Shown piece after piece: positions 44,313 through 54,090 of a DNA stretch of 64,000 nucleotides; the first letter of the stretch is position 1, and every line of letters starts with the position of its first letter. Location of the stretch: assembly GCA_019828595.1 (NCBI GenBank), contig JAHQRK010000004.1:3658001-3722000 (forward strand), written 5' to 3'. The notes beneath the pieces are model-generated. The model worked only from the letters and a program-made list of their open reading frames with translations. It was not told the DNA's origin and did not search any database. The position numbers were made by a program, and so were the translations under genes. This stretch comes from Aphanomyces cochlioides. Lineage: Eukaryota; Oomycota; Saprolegniomycetes; Saprolegniales; Verrucalvaceae.

Positions 44313-45590
44313 TCATAGAGTCTCTTCTCTGTTGCCACTGAAGTTCCACACGTGGTTTACGAGGTCACTTTGCAATTGGACATGCTTTAATTCATCTGCG
44401 ATTGCTTTCCAAGTTGATACCATACTGCCGATTGTAGGCACATATCTTTCTCGTGTCAAATCGTCCGATTCAAGGTTCATTTCAACAGTCATATCTACGA
44501 CCGCATCATGTCCACGTCTTTCCTCAACAATCATATTGTGGAGTATAATGCAACACTGCATCACACTGTCCAAGCGGTCAATGGTCCAAAAACGAGCGGG
44601 TACTGCCAGAATGCGCCAGCGCTTTTGCAGGACACCAAATGCTCTTTCGATGTCCTTGCGTAGACCAGAGTGTAGTTGAGTGTACAACCGCTCTTTTGCT
44701 GTGCGAGGAGTTGAGATTCCTTTTGCAAATATTGGCCAACAAGGATAGATACCATCTGCAAGGAGATATGGCAGAGTTCTGTAAGTGCCATTAACGGTAT
44801 ATCCAACTTGAGGAACCTCTTCGGATAAGAGTTTTTTAATGAACGGAGATCGTTGAAGCACATTTATGTCGTTGTTTGAACCAGCAACACCAAAAAATGC
44901 ATGCCACATCCATAAATCAGCAGACGCAATGGCCACTAGCACCACAGTTGGCTTCTTCTCCCGCCCTTTGTATTGTCCAGCAAATGCACGAGGACACAGC
45001 GCCCATTCCCATTTCATGCAGTCAATCGAGCCGATCATACCAGGAAATCCTCGTGCTTGGTTCTGATCCATAAGCCGAATTATATCGTCATTGTTTGGAA
45101 ATCGAAGGTAGACAGATCCATACAGATCCATGACATCGTTGCAGAATTTGTACAGTATTTCGAACATTGTAGACTCCGCAATTTGGCAGATTTCGTCAAG
45201 TTCATCGCCTGCCTTTGCGTATGCAAGACAGCGAATCGCTGCAGTGACTTTGACATATGAGCTTATGCCCGGCTTGCCGGTTGCATCACGTCTCTGCTGG
45301 AAAAATGAATAGTTTGCTTCCAGGTCATGGTGAATACGGTTGAAGAGCTCTCGCGGCATGCGGAAGCGTTGTTCAAATATGACTGCATTGTACGTTGGTG
45401 TTTGACAGAAATTCCGTTCAACCAACATGGTGTGAGCTTCCATAAATGATCTTGATCGGTTTTGGGCTTTACCAGGTAACGATCCACCATGTCGCTTCTT
45501 CGTTTTCATATCAAGGTCGAGAGCTGTCGAAGTTATGTAGACTTCGTCATCGTCATCCAGGATCTCGCGCACGATTCTCTTTCGCCACAT
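44313..45590 (-). CDS. Harbinger (DDE_4/HARBI1-like) transposase
   Basis: 425 residues, intronless. The N-terminal half has the HARBI1-like FRMPRELFNRIHHDLEANYS segment and RCLAYAKAGDELDEICQIAE, a helix-turn-helix. Catalytic residues are D in GMIGSIDCMKWEWALCP, D in GVAGSNNDINVLQRSPF and E in DIERAFGVLQKRWRILA. The VNGTYRTLPYLLADGIYPCW segment is in place. The enzyme cuts out the element and inserts it at TWA sites, working with the SANT/Myb protein. Length and all key residues are normal, so it is probably functional. Confidence 0.95.
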   Translation of the reverse strand: MWRKRIVREILDDDDEVYITSTALDLDMKTKKRHGGSLPGKAQNRSRSFMEAHTMLVERNFCQTPTYNAVIFEQRFRMPRELFNRIHHDLEANYSFFQQRRDATGKPGISSYVKVTAAIRCLAYAKAGDELDEICQIAESTMFEILYKFCNDVMDLYGSVYLRFPNNDDIIRLMDQNQARGFPGMIGSIDCMKWEWALCPRAFAGQYKGREKKPTVVLVAIASADLWMWHAFFGVAGSNNDINVLQRSPFIKKLLSEEVPQVGYTVNGTYRTLPYLLADGIYPCWPIFAKGISTPRTAKERLYTQLHSGLRKDIERAFGVLQKRWRILAVPARFWTIDRLDSVMQCCIILHNMIVEERRGHDAVVDMTVEMNLESDDLTRERYVPTIGSMVSTWKAIADELKHVQLQSDLVNHVWNFSGNREETL

Positions 45591-47971
45591 TGGTGAATGG
45601 CGTTACAATGTGGCTATGCTATATAGATCTATGCCAATCAGAATCAAGGATAAATTTGGTCATAGCACCAACCGGTGGAGATGCTCTAAGGGTGGCATTT
45701 TATTTTCTCGATTCCCATCCATCCATAGGTTCCATATATCAAAGACTTTACCCTTTGGGCATGTCATTTTGGTCACGCAAGTATTTCTCCTCCACCATTC
45801 CAAATTTTCAGTAAAATGAGGCTTACGACTTGAGCTTTCATCATGTGTCAGCAAATTTGTGACCAAAGCACCAGCACAGATGGCTTCCTGTGTAGACATT
45901 GTCAAGTTTTCTTCACTAACTGAGTAGTTAGAGTTGCTTGTAGCTGTTGATTCTTGTATCTTATTTAATAAAGTGTTTCCAAATTCGTCAAGTGTTTTAT
46001 CCAGCATGCCAAGTGTCAAGGGAGTATCAGTACGATATGAAATACTCTGAATTTGCTGGTGAACTTGCTTGGGCACATCGTCTAGCTTTTTTAAAACGAC
46101 CGATTGAAATGTTTCCACAGTAGTCTGGAGCAATTTAAGTTTGTACGCCAACGGCACAAACGGTGGAATCCCAGTAGCGGCAAGCCAAGAAATGTGATTA
46201 ACAAGAACACCATGCTGAACAAGAGGCAGCAACATTGGTAGAAGACCCGATAGCCATACATTCGACATGAAGAGTGGGTGACTGGCATTTAAGTTGGATT
46301 TGAGCCAATTTTGGTGAAAAGTTAGAGATGCAAGAAAGAAAGGAATCGCAGAACGAAAGTTTGGAGGATAATACTCGGAGTAACCAGGGAGAATCGAGTC
46401 CCATTGAACTGGTGATAACACAACCCCGTGGAAATGAGGTGGTAATGAAGCAAAAGTCTCATCGTTCATGTCTAATCCTACGGGTAGCGGGTAAAATTAG
46501 ATGAATCCTGAATGGGCGTACCAGTTGCAGCTCTACCAACAAATTGATCCCCTCGAGCACCTTCGAAAATATATCTATTCTGAACATTACCGAGACTCCA
46601 TCCGGCCCTGAGCCATATTGCAATGGCTTGAGGTCCACCAGGGCAACTAGCTATTTCCGTGGCCACACCCTTACGGAAAGAATGTGTTCCTATGTCTGAG
46701 ATTGATAAACCTAATGAAATAATTTCTTCTTCGTGCGATTGACATGCTTTTGACAGCCACCACGAAAAGCGAGTTTTTGCATTTGCACCAAGCAGCAAAT
46801 TTGATGACCCTGGTACTTGAGGTGGGCGAGTAAATATTAAAATCGCCAAGCTACAAAATACTTATAGAGTAATCCTACAATGTTCAAATCTTAATATGGG
46901 GCAGATCTCAGGGCAAGTGGGATTTGCGTGGACATGCCGCGGGTGACGCTTTTCACATGCTTGGTCATTTTTCTGCAAACCATATTCAATGATTAAGCAA
47001 TCTCCTACACGAATTTATGATGATGCTCGACATTCACGAACCTTTCCAACAGACATGTTCGAGCATAATGCTCGCTGTAGAGACTGCACGTGCCATTAAA
47101 TTCCAGCATAATATGAGAAAAACGTCATGCACAAATGCATGTCTGTGTTTGACTTCAGGGCTTTCATTGCTAGAAATCTGTAGCCTATATTTTATGATTT
47201 TCTCAATAACAGGCATAAGCTATACCCGCGATCGACATTGGAGATTTCCCTTCTACAATTGATTTCTCTCCACTAGCCTTTAATTGCGCGATTTTGCGCT
47301 TAAACCCAGCACTAAATTCTACAAATAGGAATATGAGTTCAAGTTGACGGTAGTATAATGACCTGAAAGCACTTTTTTAACATCAGATGCCATTGTGACG
47401 TTCATTTCCTTGTACAAATAATTAATTGCACTCTGTACACCGCTTATTGTGGCATGACTATTGAATTGTCTTGGCTGGATCTCGACTCCTTGCCTATTTC
47501 GCTTAATGGACGAGTGAGACATTATACTTTTGCAGACATTGACGGGAATGGGGAGCTTGATTCGCCCACCTTCAACCATTTCTGGGTGGGCATTAGCAAG
47601 CCAGCGTGTTATCCTGACTAAAATGGATTCGTATTGTTTTCTTGTGGACGACACCACTCTCAGGGCTATTATGTCGTCTCCTGGTTCATCTTCACGCGAC
47701 TGTTGGGACACATCTTCGTCAGAATCGGGCATCCTGCGAGTGGTTTCGTTTTTCTAACATCAATATAATCTTTCTAAAGCCTCGTTATTGGCTAAAATAT
47801 CATCCGAAAATGCATGTTTCGCAAATTGCTGATATGTCGACATATTTTCAGGTGCATACAATATCACATATACATCAAAATCATATTTTTGATTTACGAA
47901 ACATTTTGTTTCGTGGATTTGTGTCCTATCCGGAATTTAGCCAGGTTTTGTTTCGTAAATAGTGTATATTT

Positions 47972-48319
47972 TAAAATATCATTTTAAAGAGGCTATATTG
48001 AATGTTACAGGCTACTAGTGTCAAAACCAGCCAATCAACACTGTGTTTCTATCTCGGTACGATATCTGATTTTGTGTTGATTGGGATTTGCAATCAATTC
48101 CAAGATGATTGAGACGTCCTCTGGGCCAGGTTGTAGGCATGTCTGTGTCGGACATTGTCGCCAGAATCAACAAATGACAATCAGCCAGTAACTACTATGG
48201 AAACTTATATTTTGTTTGAAATTAAATTTGGAAAGATATTAATTTTTATAGTATTGTCCTTCTCAATGTACTACTCTGTCCGTCTACCCAAACCGTTCGT
48301 CTACCCAAAAGGAATACGG
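47972..48319. repeat. Right arm of M1, inverted match to M2
   Basis: About 350 bp that reappear in opposite orientation at 49510-49870, with scattered differences. The arm ends with a doubled motif, ccgtctaccc then cgtctacccaaaaggaatac. Confidence 0.85.
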
Positions 48320-48321
48320 TA

Positions 48322-49507
48322 CAGGCAACTCACAGCTGGAGAGCACGATTTGTCCCCCAACCTCAGTGCTGTTCTTGGATTCTCTTACGAACATGACTTG
48401 TTTTCAGTATAGGAGATATTTAGGGATATTAAGACTTTTGGGTTACAGTGTTTAGGGCTATTGACATTGGGAGTACCAACACTCATTCATTGACAAGCGT
48501 GATGGGCTTGGAAGACTGAAGAGTGCATTTGAAACTTTATGCCATCGTTTTGAACGAGAACTTCTCAAGCTTGTGATCTTAATAAGCTTAAATACTCTCT
48601 GAATCATGGTGAAGGTCTTTTGTGTGATTCTCCACTTATGTTGAGAGGCTGGATTGATGCATAGCAGACACAAATACGGTGCCAAAGTGTGCACAGAACA
48701 ACAGTGCACCCTACATAAAGGTAATTATTGTGCACGCCATAAAGGAATGACGATTATAGCATGCTGCGTAGGTGTTCGGAGGAGAGTTTAGACTCCAAAT
48801 CTCTATCACGAACCTACAAATTAAATAGAAAATGTTCTTGGGAAGATCAAATTTGATCACCTTGTCAGGGTTCTTGTGTTCTTCAGTCCACCAATTGTGA
48901 CATAATAAAATTATACTTGGTATTTGTATACTTCATTTTTGTCCGAGAAAATTGTTTCTTTCAAATGTGATTGTTCTCAAGCTGTGAGTCCCATAACTGT
49001 GAGTTGTCCGTGTTAGTATTAACAGTAAATGAAGACACGGAAAACAAAATCGGTCTTCCTCGCAAAATTAATTGCTGAGATAATGGGCTTTAAAGTTTTT
49101 GAACTCTGGAATCTTATTTTCGCAAAAACACAAAAAACAACTTTCTTCACATTTTGGATTGTATTGAAGTTATTGAGAAAGCATATGTTTAGAACATGTT
49201 TAAATCACGTTTAAACGTCGTATTCTTTCTGTTTTGATGATTTAAACTGGTGCAATCGATACTGTAGATCTCCACAAGACGAATCAAAAAATATAGAAAT
49301 CTCACAAATGAAATTTTTTCAAAGTCCGCCGATGGTCTACTTCGGTACGTCGGTACATAGCGACTATTTCACTTCTTGGGCCCCAAGTAGGCTTAATATG
49401 TAGCCACAGACGCGCTCTATAGCGCTGTATACGTAACACCAAACTGTCTGATTGGCAATAAGTCTGATTATGTTTTCCGTGTCTTCAAATGAAGTCAGTG
49501 ATGGGAG
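48322..49507. other. Spacer between inverted MITE copies
   Basis: No gene recognised. It contains the 4-bp-TSD element at 49031-49486. The rest, about 730 bp, has only short frames. Confidence 0.5.
49031..49486. mobile_element. 4-bp-TSD DNA element, copy 2 (internally deleted)
   Basis: 456 bp, ends GAAGACACGGAAAACAAAAT and ATTATGTTTTCCGTGTCTTC, flanked by direct AAAT at 49027-49030 and 49487-49490. Its two halves match both ends of 12245-13093 in inverted orientation; the middle with the acidic ORF is missing. Confidence 0.88.
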
Positions 49508-49509
49508 TA

Positions 49510-49955
49510 CCCGTATTCCTTTTGGGTAGACGGACGTGTTTGGGTAGACGGACAGAGTAGTACTTTGAGAAGGGCAATACTGTAAACACTCATATCTCTA
49601 CAAATTTAATTTCAAACGAAATATAAGTTTCCATAGTAGTGACTGGTTGGTTGTCATTTGTTGATTCTGGCGACAAGTCCGACACAGACAAGCCTGCAAC
49701 CTGGCCCAGAGGACGTCTCAATGCTCTTGGAATTGGTCACAATCCCAATCAACAAAAAATCACAGCGATATCGTACCGAGATAGAAACACAGTGTTGATT
49801 GGCTGGTTTTGACACTATGTAGCCTGTAACATTCAATATAGCCTCTTTAAAATGATACTTTAAAATTTACTTGAAATTTGTATGCGTCTTAAAAATCCGG
49901 ATGAATTTCTGTTATCCGGTGTACTTGGGTGTCTGTCTACCCAAAAGGAATATGG
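49510..49955. mobile_element. TA-flanked MITE, copy M2 (unoccupied)
   Basis: 446 bp in inverted orientation to M1. Ends are CCGTATTCCTTTTGGGTAGA and GTCTGTCTACCCAAAAGGAATATGG; TA at 49508-49509 and 49956-49957. Non-coding. It serves as the empty site for the recombinase element. Confidence 0.85.
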
Positions 49956-49957
49956 TA

Positions 49958-50936
49958 TACATGATTGCGAGGAGAACCATCGACGCTTGCGATGGTGCGC
50001 CTTGGCATTCATTTGAGGAAACATTGGCGATTCCGCGAATATTCAGAAACGTTAACAGAGGAGTGCGATACAAATACTCTATCACTCCAAATCTTTTCTG
50101 GAAGCGGTGTACACTGTATGTGTCCTTCGAGACAAGTCGATGTTTTACCAACGCTTTGAAGAGGTTGATAGCGGATAGCAGTGCTTATGCGATGGACTCC
50201 GAGCCTTGAAGTCCTCCTTTCCCATTTGTACATCAAAACGTAAAGCCTAATGGCTACTAGAATCTCCAGATCGCTCTCATTCCGCTGACAGCGCTTCAAG
50301 AACATAGCGTGGTGCAGCACCACGCTATTTTCACCACTGGTATAGATGCGATCGATTGAAATTTTTATAAAAAGCAAATATAAAGCGCAACACTAGCGCT
50401 TATCAAGCACTCGGTGCGCTCGATTGATTTTCTCTTCCCATTGGATGAAACAGAACTTGCAGAATAATCTATAAGATTATACCTTTGTATTATCAATATA
50501 GTGCAAAATATAAACTTACGAAGTTGTTCTGTATTCTTATCTTGAAAACATGATATTTCGTGCCTCATTCAAGTTGCAACCCAATACTGAAAAAAAAACT
50601 TATAGCGAATTTTAATCACGAATTCTGCTTGCTCTATCACCTTCCAGTCGCAAAAATCCTCAAGCGATAGGCCTCAATAATGAGGTTCTGGTTCACGAGG
50701 TCCCGCATGGATCGAAGCCAATGATGTTCTGGTTGCCAGTAGGTTGTGTTGCTCTGACCAAATTTGACCACAACATTCCATCAGTTAGACCATGCTATCC
50801 CTTAGACATTCTGCTAAATAGACCTCGCATGATCCCCATCCTTCAAATAATAGCATTATGACATAGAAGTCAGAGTGGTCTCAAGTTGTGTTGGTTGAAG
50901 AAAGGACAGGGAGTGTATTATATGCATTGGAGGACC
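49958..50936. other. No gene; contains an 11-bp-arm hairpin
   Basis: No recognisable coding sequence. At 50304-50328, atagcgtggtg and its exact inverse complement flank a CAG loop. Confidence 0.55.
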
Positions 50937-51122
50937 TCCAAAACCCTCGGAAAAATAAAGTTTGCAAATCGCAAATTGGTCGTTTTTCAAATAAAAATAC
51001 TCTAGCAAATTTGCGAAGACAAAAAAGAGTCTTCGCAAATCTGCTTCGCATATGCATTTGCTCGCAAATTTCACTGGTGGTGGAGGCCAAGAGATTATTT
51101 GAAGATTTGCGTTCAATCTGGC

Positions 51123-51898
51123 ATGACTTCCAAGACATCGCGGGGTCGAGGAAAGGGGTGGTGTCCTGCTTCTGTCGAATTTCTGCTGGATCAAGTGGAG
51201 AAATACCTGCCGATTGGCCGCAACGGATGGGAAAAGGTCGAGCACGCTTTTAACTTGTCTGACTTCGTGCACCGTGATCTGGATGCACTCAAGAGGAAGT
51301 TCGTTGTTCTAAAGAACAATCCTAAGCCAACAGGGGACCCCGAATGTCCGCCCGAAGTTGTCCGAGCGAAACTCTAAACCGAGAAATTGACAGTAGAGCG
51401 TCTGTGCTGTCGTTTGAAGACGACAGAGAGAGTCATCAAAGCGAAGGTATGAGTGCTCTTTGGGCTTACTAACAATGTGCAGATGATTACAACGGCGATG
51501 ATTCTATCGACACGGTCGCCCCGCCCCCCGATAAGCCAAATAGGACGGGTTTGGACCAGAATGAACTGGTGGGTCTTGGAATTGCTCTGAAACGGAAAGA
51601 GCCGCTACGTGATGCTGGTGCCATGTCGTATGTCGCAAAGAAGCGCATGTCGATTGACAAATTCATTGATAAGGTCACTTCAAACGATGACAAGATGTCA
51701 TCCGACATGATATCCTTGATGCTAATGATGGACCAACGAGCAGCGGAACGAGAGGAGCGCCGTGCCGAGCGTGATATGCAGTGGAAACAAGAGCAGTTGC
51801 AATTCCAAATGACCATGGAGGAGCGTCGCATCGAGCGCGAATGCCGTCGAGAGGAAACTCAAATGATGCTGATGGCAAAATTATTCAAAGAAAAATAA
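51123..51898 (+). pseudogene. DUF6818-like DNA-binding protein of Harbinger 2
   Basis: Exon 1 begins MTSKTSRGRGKGWCPASVEF and carries the trihelix-like core LLDQVEKYLPIGRNGWEKVE and LDALKRKFVVLKNNPKPTGD, the pattern of the oomycete domain I know as DUF6818. A single-base loss near 51375 breaks the frame after VVRAKL; one added base would lead on to NREIDSRASVLSFEDD. A 36-nt GT-AG intron follows (51447-51482, with a ttactaac branch site). Exon 2 (DDYNGDDSIDTVAPPPDKP) continues to a C-terminal coiled coil very rich in Arg/Glu/Met (DQRAAEREERRAERDMQWKQ). It probably serves as the element's DNA-binding partner protein. One frameshift could be a sequencing error. Confidence 0.72.
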
Positions 51899-51980
51899 TA
51901 CAATTATATTTTTTGAACTTGTACAAGTTATATTAAATTTTGTATTGAAATTTAAAATAATATATATAAAACATATATAA

Positions 51981-53097
51981 TTAAACCTCAAAGACATTTT
52001 TAATTTGACTTATTCCTGTGCGGCGAACGCGGAGGTTGTACAAGCGAAACATGTTGTTCAAGCGAAGACCCCGCAATTCAGGATCGTATAGGAGCGGCAA
52101 CAAGAGCTGACGGTACACCTTGGAGACTGCACCCATGCCCCACTCAGCTGCTTGGCGCAATGATGTGATGCAATCACTCATAACTTGCATGGCATATCGG
52201 CAATTGTCAGGTTGGCGATTCAAATCGCCTTCCTTTATTGGGGAGACAATTCGACCTGCACAACGACCACTAACCGGGAACGCTGAGTCCGCTGCAAGCT
52301 TCATTCCAGTTCCAACCTTAGTAGGATCGGATAGCAGTTCTTGCAGACGTCGACTGACTTCACCGTCATTCCAGGAGCCGGGGCAATTGTGTCTCCCCCA
52401 AATAGGTGTCCCATCCAAACCAAAGCAGAGCACGCCAGTAACTAGAACACAATGCAACCAACCTAGATACGAATGATAAATCTAGGATAGTAGTGATAGT
52501 ACCATTGTATTGAGCATTCTGTAAGTCGCGTTTCGAAGGCGTTTGAACGCGGAAATTCTTGCCATCCACAAAACCAAAAACTCCGTCTACAAGCGGCTCA
52601 CGTGCATTCGTCTTAGACGCCCAGAGCATTTGTGTTTCTTTTGATGGCCATCGAACATCGGCGTCCCGCATCTTCATTAACGCACGTGCGAGCGCTATTT
52701 CTGCATTTTTGAGAACTCGGCAGAATGTACTGGGTGCTACGCCAAACAACTTTTGTAGGGTCTTGTGCTCGACCGCGGCTGTGTAAAAATGCAAAACCAT
52801 GGCCAAGATGGCATGTTTGAATTGGATTCGTGGAGGACGGCCGGAGTGGCCGTAACGGGATTTCACTGTATATTCTCTATCAAAAAAGACAAGTAGATCG
52901 TCGAAGTCTGCCGGGGGCAAGGAGACAGTGGCAATAAATGAAGTCTCATTTCGTGACGCATACATACTGTACCATGGCGTGTCCTCTTGGTCACGCACAA
53001 GAGCCGTTTTGTGGATAGTGTTTCTTGTTCGAATCATACTTCGAAGCCTCAGTGCCAACATGACTCGTCGAACACGGCTTCGCTTCGCCAGACGCAT
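51981..53097 (-). CDS. Harbinger 2 transposase, two exons
   Basis: Joining 53097-52503 and 52462-51981 across a 40-nt GT-AG intron gives 358 residues and restores NAQYNGWLHCVLVTGVLCFG; read unspliced, the protein breaks here. Catalytic residues are D in VDGVFGFVDGKNFRVQ, D in NCPGSWNDGEVSRRL and E in SLRQAAEWGMGAVSKV. FGVAPSTFCRVLKNAEIALA is the helix-turn-helix. The intron falls exactly in the YNG-W codon, typical of a real splice rather than decay. I see no lesion. It should act with the neighbouring DUF6818-like protein. Confidence 0.87.
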
Positions 53098-53522
53098 GAT
53101 GGGATAGCTTTACAGAGCATGTTGCCAACTGCATGCAAGATAACAACCAGCAAATATTGGACCAATCAAATAGATTTTGATCCCTTATTCAACCAATGAG
53201 ATTACATTGAATTTGAGAAATTGCTTGCGATTTGGAGGCGATGAAAATACGCTTTCTCGCAAATGACGAGTTTGGCAATAAGAATTTTTGTCGCAAATTT
53301 GAAAAGAAAAAGGAATTGCGAGGGTTTTGGAAGTCACCCATTGAGCTTAGAAATACAGATAAACCTGCTTGTTTGAACAACGCGCGGTGGAGTGGGATTC
53401 TTGTTCAATTCCAAAGGTGTTCAGCTATAGCTTTATCGAAGCGTTAGTATAGGCATACACATTTCAAGTTACTAATTTACCGTATGGTATCAGGACATTT
53501 CCATAAGTAACGTCTGTCGTTC

Positions 53523-53566
53523 ATCAATCAATACACTCTACTCTATCAATCAATACACTCTACTCT
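53523..53566. repeat. 22-bp tandem duplication
   Basis: atcaatcaatacactctact plus ct occurs twice without a gap. Confidence 0.93.
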
Positions 53567-53669
53567 GTCTCAACGAGCACTTGAAGCGCTTCTTGATGTC
53601 TTCGTATGGGGTGCCTTCATCGATCATCTTCAGCATGGTGACTTTGTCTTCCATGCTCAAGTCGACCAT
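53550..53669 (-). pseudogene. pogo N-terminal helix-turn-helix fragment
   Basis: A 39-codon frame, MVDLSMEDKVTMLKMIDEGT then PYEDIKKRFKCSL, resembles the first DNA-binding helix set of pogo-like transposases (compare IDLMKKAEVLKMLDENIPYK at 61 kb). The rest of the element is missing. Confidence 0.6.
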
Positions 53670-54090
53670 CCTTCAACCAAGACTAACAATGTGTGGCTAA
53701 CCAACGATGTGTTCTGACGTTACGTTGTACAACTTATATTTGATCAAATTACTTCGTTTAGCATGAGAGGTTTTTGTTCAATCTACCAGGGTCGACATAT
53801 ATGGAATTCTGTCCGTGGATTGAAAACCTGTTCAGTTCGAAAGGCGTTTAGCTATCCGAGTTGTTTAAACTAGCAGGTTTTTCTGTACATAGATTGTATT
53901 TCTTTGGTCAATGCATATAAAACTCTCAGTTCACAGGTTCACAAATGCAGTCGTTTTCAGGATTTTATTTCATACAAATTCCAATATGCCAAGTGCACAA
54001 AATTGAAAAAATATCAAACATGTCGAAAATATCAAGCGCGCTCGCTTTAATCGCATAAAAAGCACACGCATTTATAACCACTGGTGCTTA
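53670..54090. other. No gene recognised
   Basis: AT-rich stretch, no coding similarity. Confidence 0.45.

Larger units (their letters stand above)
43307..45686. mobile_element. PIF/Harbinger element, apparently complete
   Basis: 2380 bp with perfect 16-bp terminal inverted repeats GAGCATCTCCACCGGT and direct TAA at 43304-43306 and 45687-45689. It carries both usual genes in convergent orientation with no visible lesion. Its removal restores the recombinase frame, which fixes the ends. This is the best candidate for a currently mobile element in the window. Confidence 0.95.
43028..47732 (-). pseudogene. Crypton-like tyrosine recombinase 3, interrupted by Harbinger
   Basis: Reading down from 47732: MPDSDEDVSQQSREDEP, an N-terminal helical domain (SSTRKQYESILVRITRWLAN, SGVQSAINYLYKEM), then the recombinase core in shifted frames: SPEVKHRHAFVHDVFLILCW, Arg in NLMARAVSTASIM, the HxxR box GTHSFRKGVATEI, GWSLGNV and Tyr in QNRYIFEG. 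A long C-terminal region (FHGVVLSPVQWDSILPGYSE) runs to 45690, where Harbinger interrupts. Removing Harbinger and one TAA continues the frame as NKMPPLRMCKTKDFDK to a stop at 43028. Small frame changes near 47310, 47215 and 46860 may be introns or lesions. The enzyme would catalyse DNA strand exchange of a circular intermediate. Confidence 0.8.
42844..47964. mobile_element. Tyrosine-recombinase element with apparent terminal inverted repeats
   Basis: The inserted DNA of M1. Its ends read GAGTATTTACGAAAC (42844-42858) and GTTTCGTAAATAGTG (47950-47964), an inverted repeat matching at 13 of 15 positions, 12 of them contiguous. It is flanked by direct TATATTT at 42837-42843 and 47965-47971. Length is 5121 bp, or 2738 bp without the nested Harbinger. 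Its only gene is a Crypton-like recombinase that fills most of the interior. The sister M2 has no insertion at the matching place, though it differs by about 10 nt right there, so the boundary is good to that accuracy. Confidence 0.65.
41216..48319. mobile_element. TA-flanked MITE, copy M1, carrying nested insertions
   Basis: Outer ends are CCGTG/TTCCTTTTGGGTAGACAGAC (left, split by the hAT insertion: 41216-41220, then 42752 on) and GTCTACCCAAAAGGAATACGG (right, to 48319). TA stands at both edges. After removing the hAT element with its 8-bp duplication and the recombinase element with its 7-bp duplication, 445 bp remain. That matches the 446-bp uninterrupted, inverted sister M2 at 49510-49955 in both terminal regions. 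Confidence 0.8.
50937..53331. mobile_element. PIF/Harbinger element 2
   Basis: Left end tccaaaaccctcg (50937-50949) and right end cgagggttttgga (53319-53331) are perfect 13-bp inverted repeats. gcaaat(t)tgcgaa-type repeats crowd both subterminal regions. It carries a DUF6818-like gene and a transposase gene, convergent. I could not see a clear target duplication. Confidence 0.78.

Noticed and set aside
48271..49560. Element bounded by CTACTCTGTCCG inverted ends with TA on both sides
   Set aside because: The ends are explained by the right arm of M1 and the left arm of M2 facing each other; the similarity continues far outside the supposed element, up to the outer tips of both MITEs.
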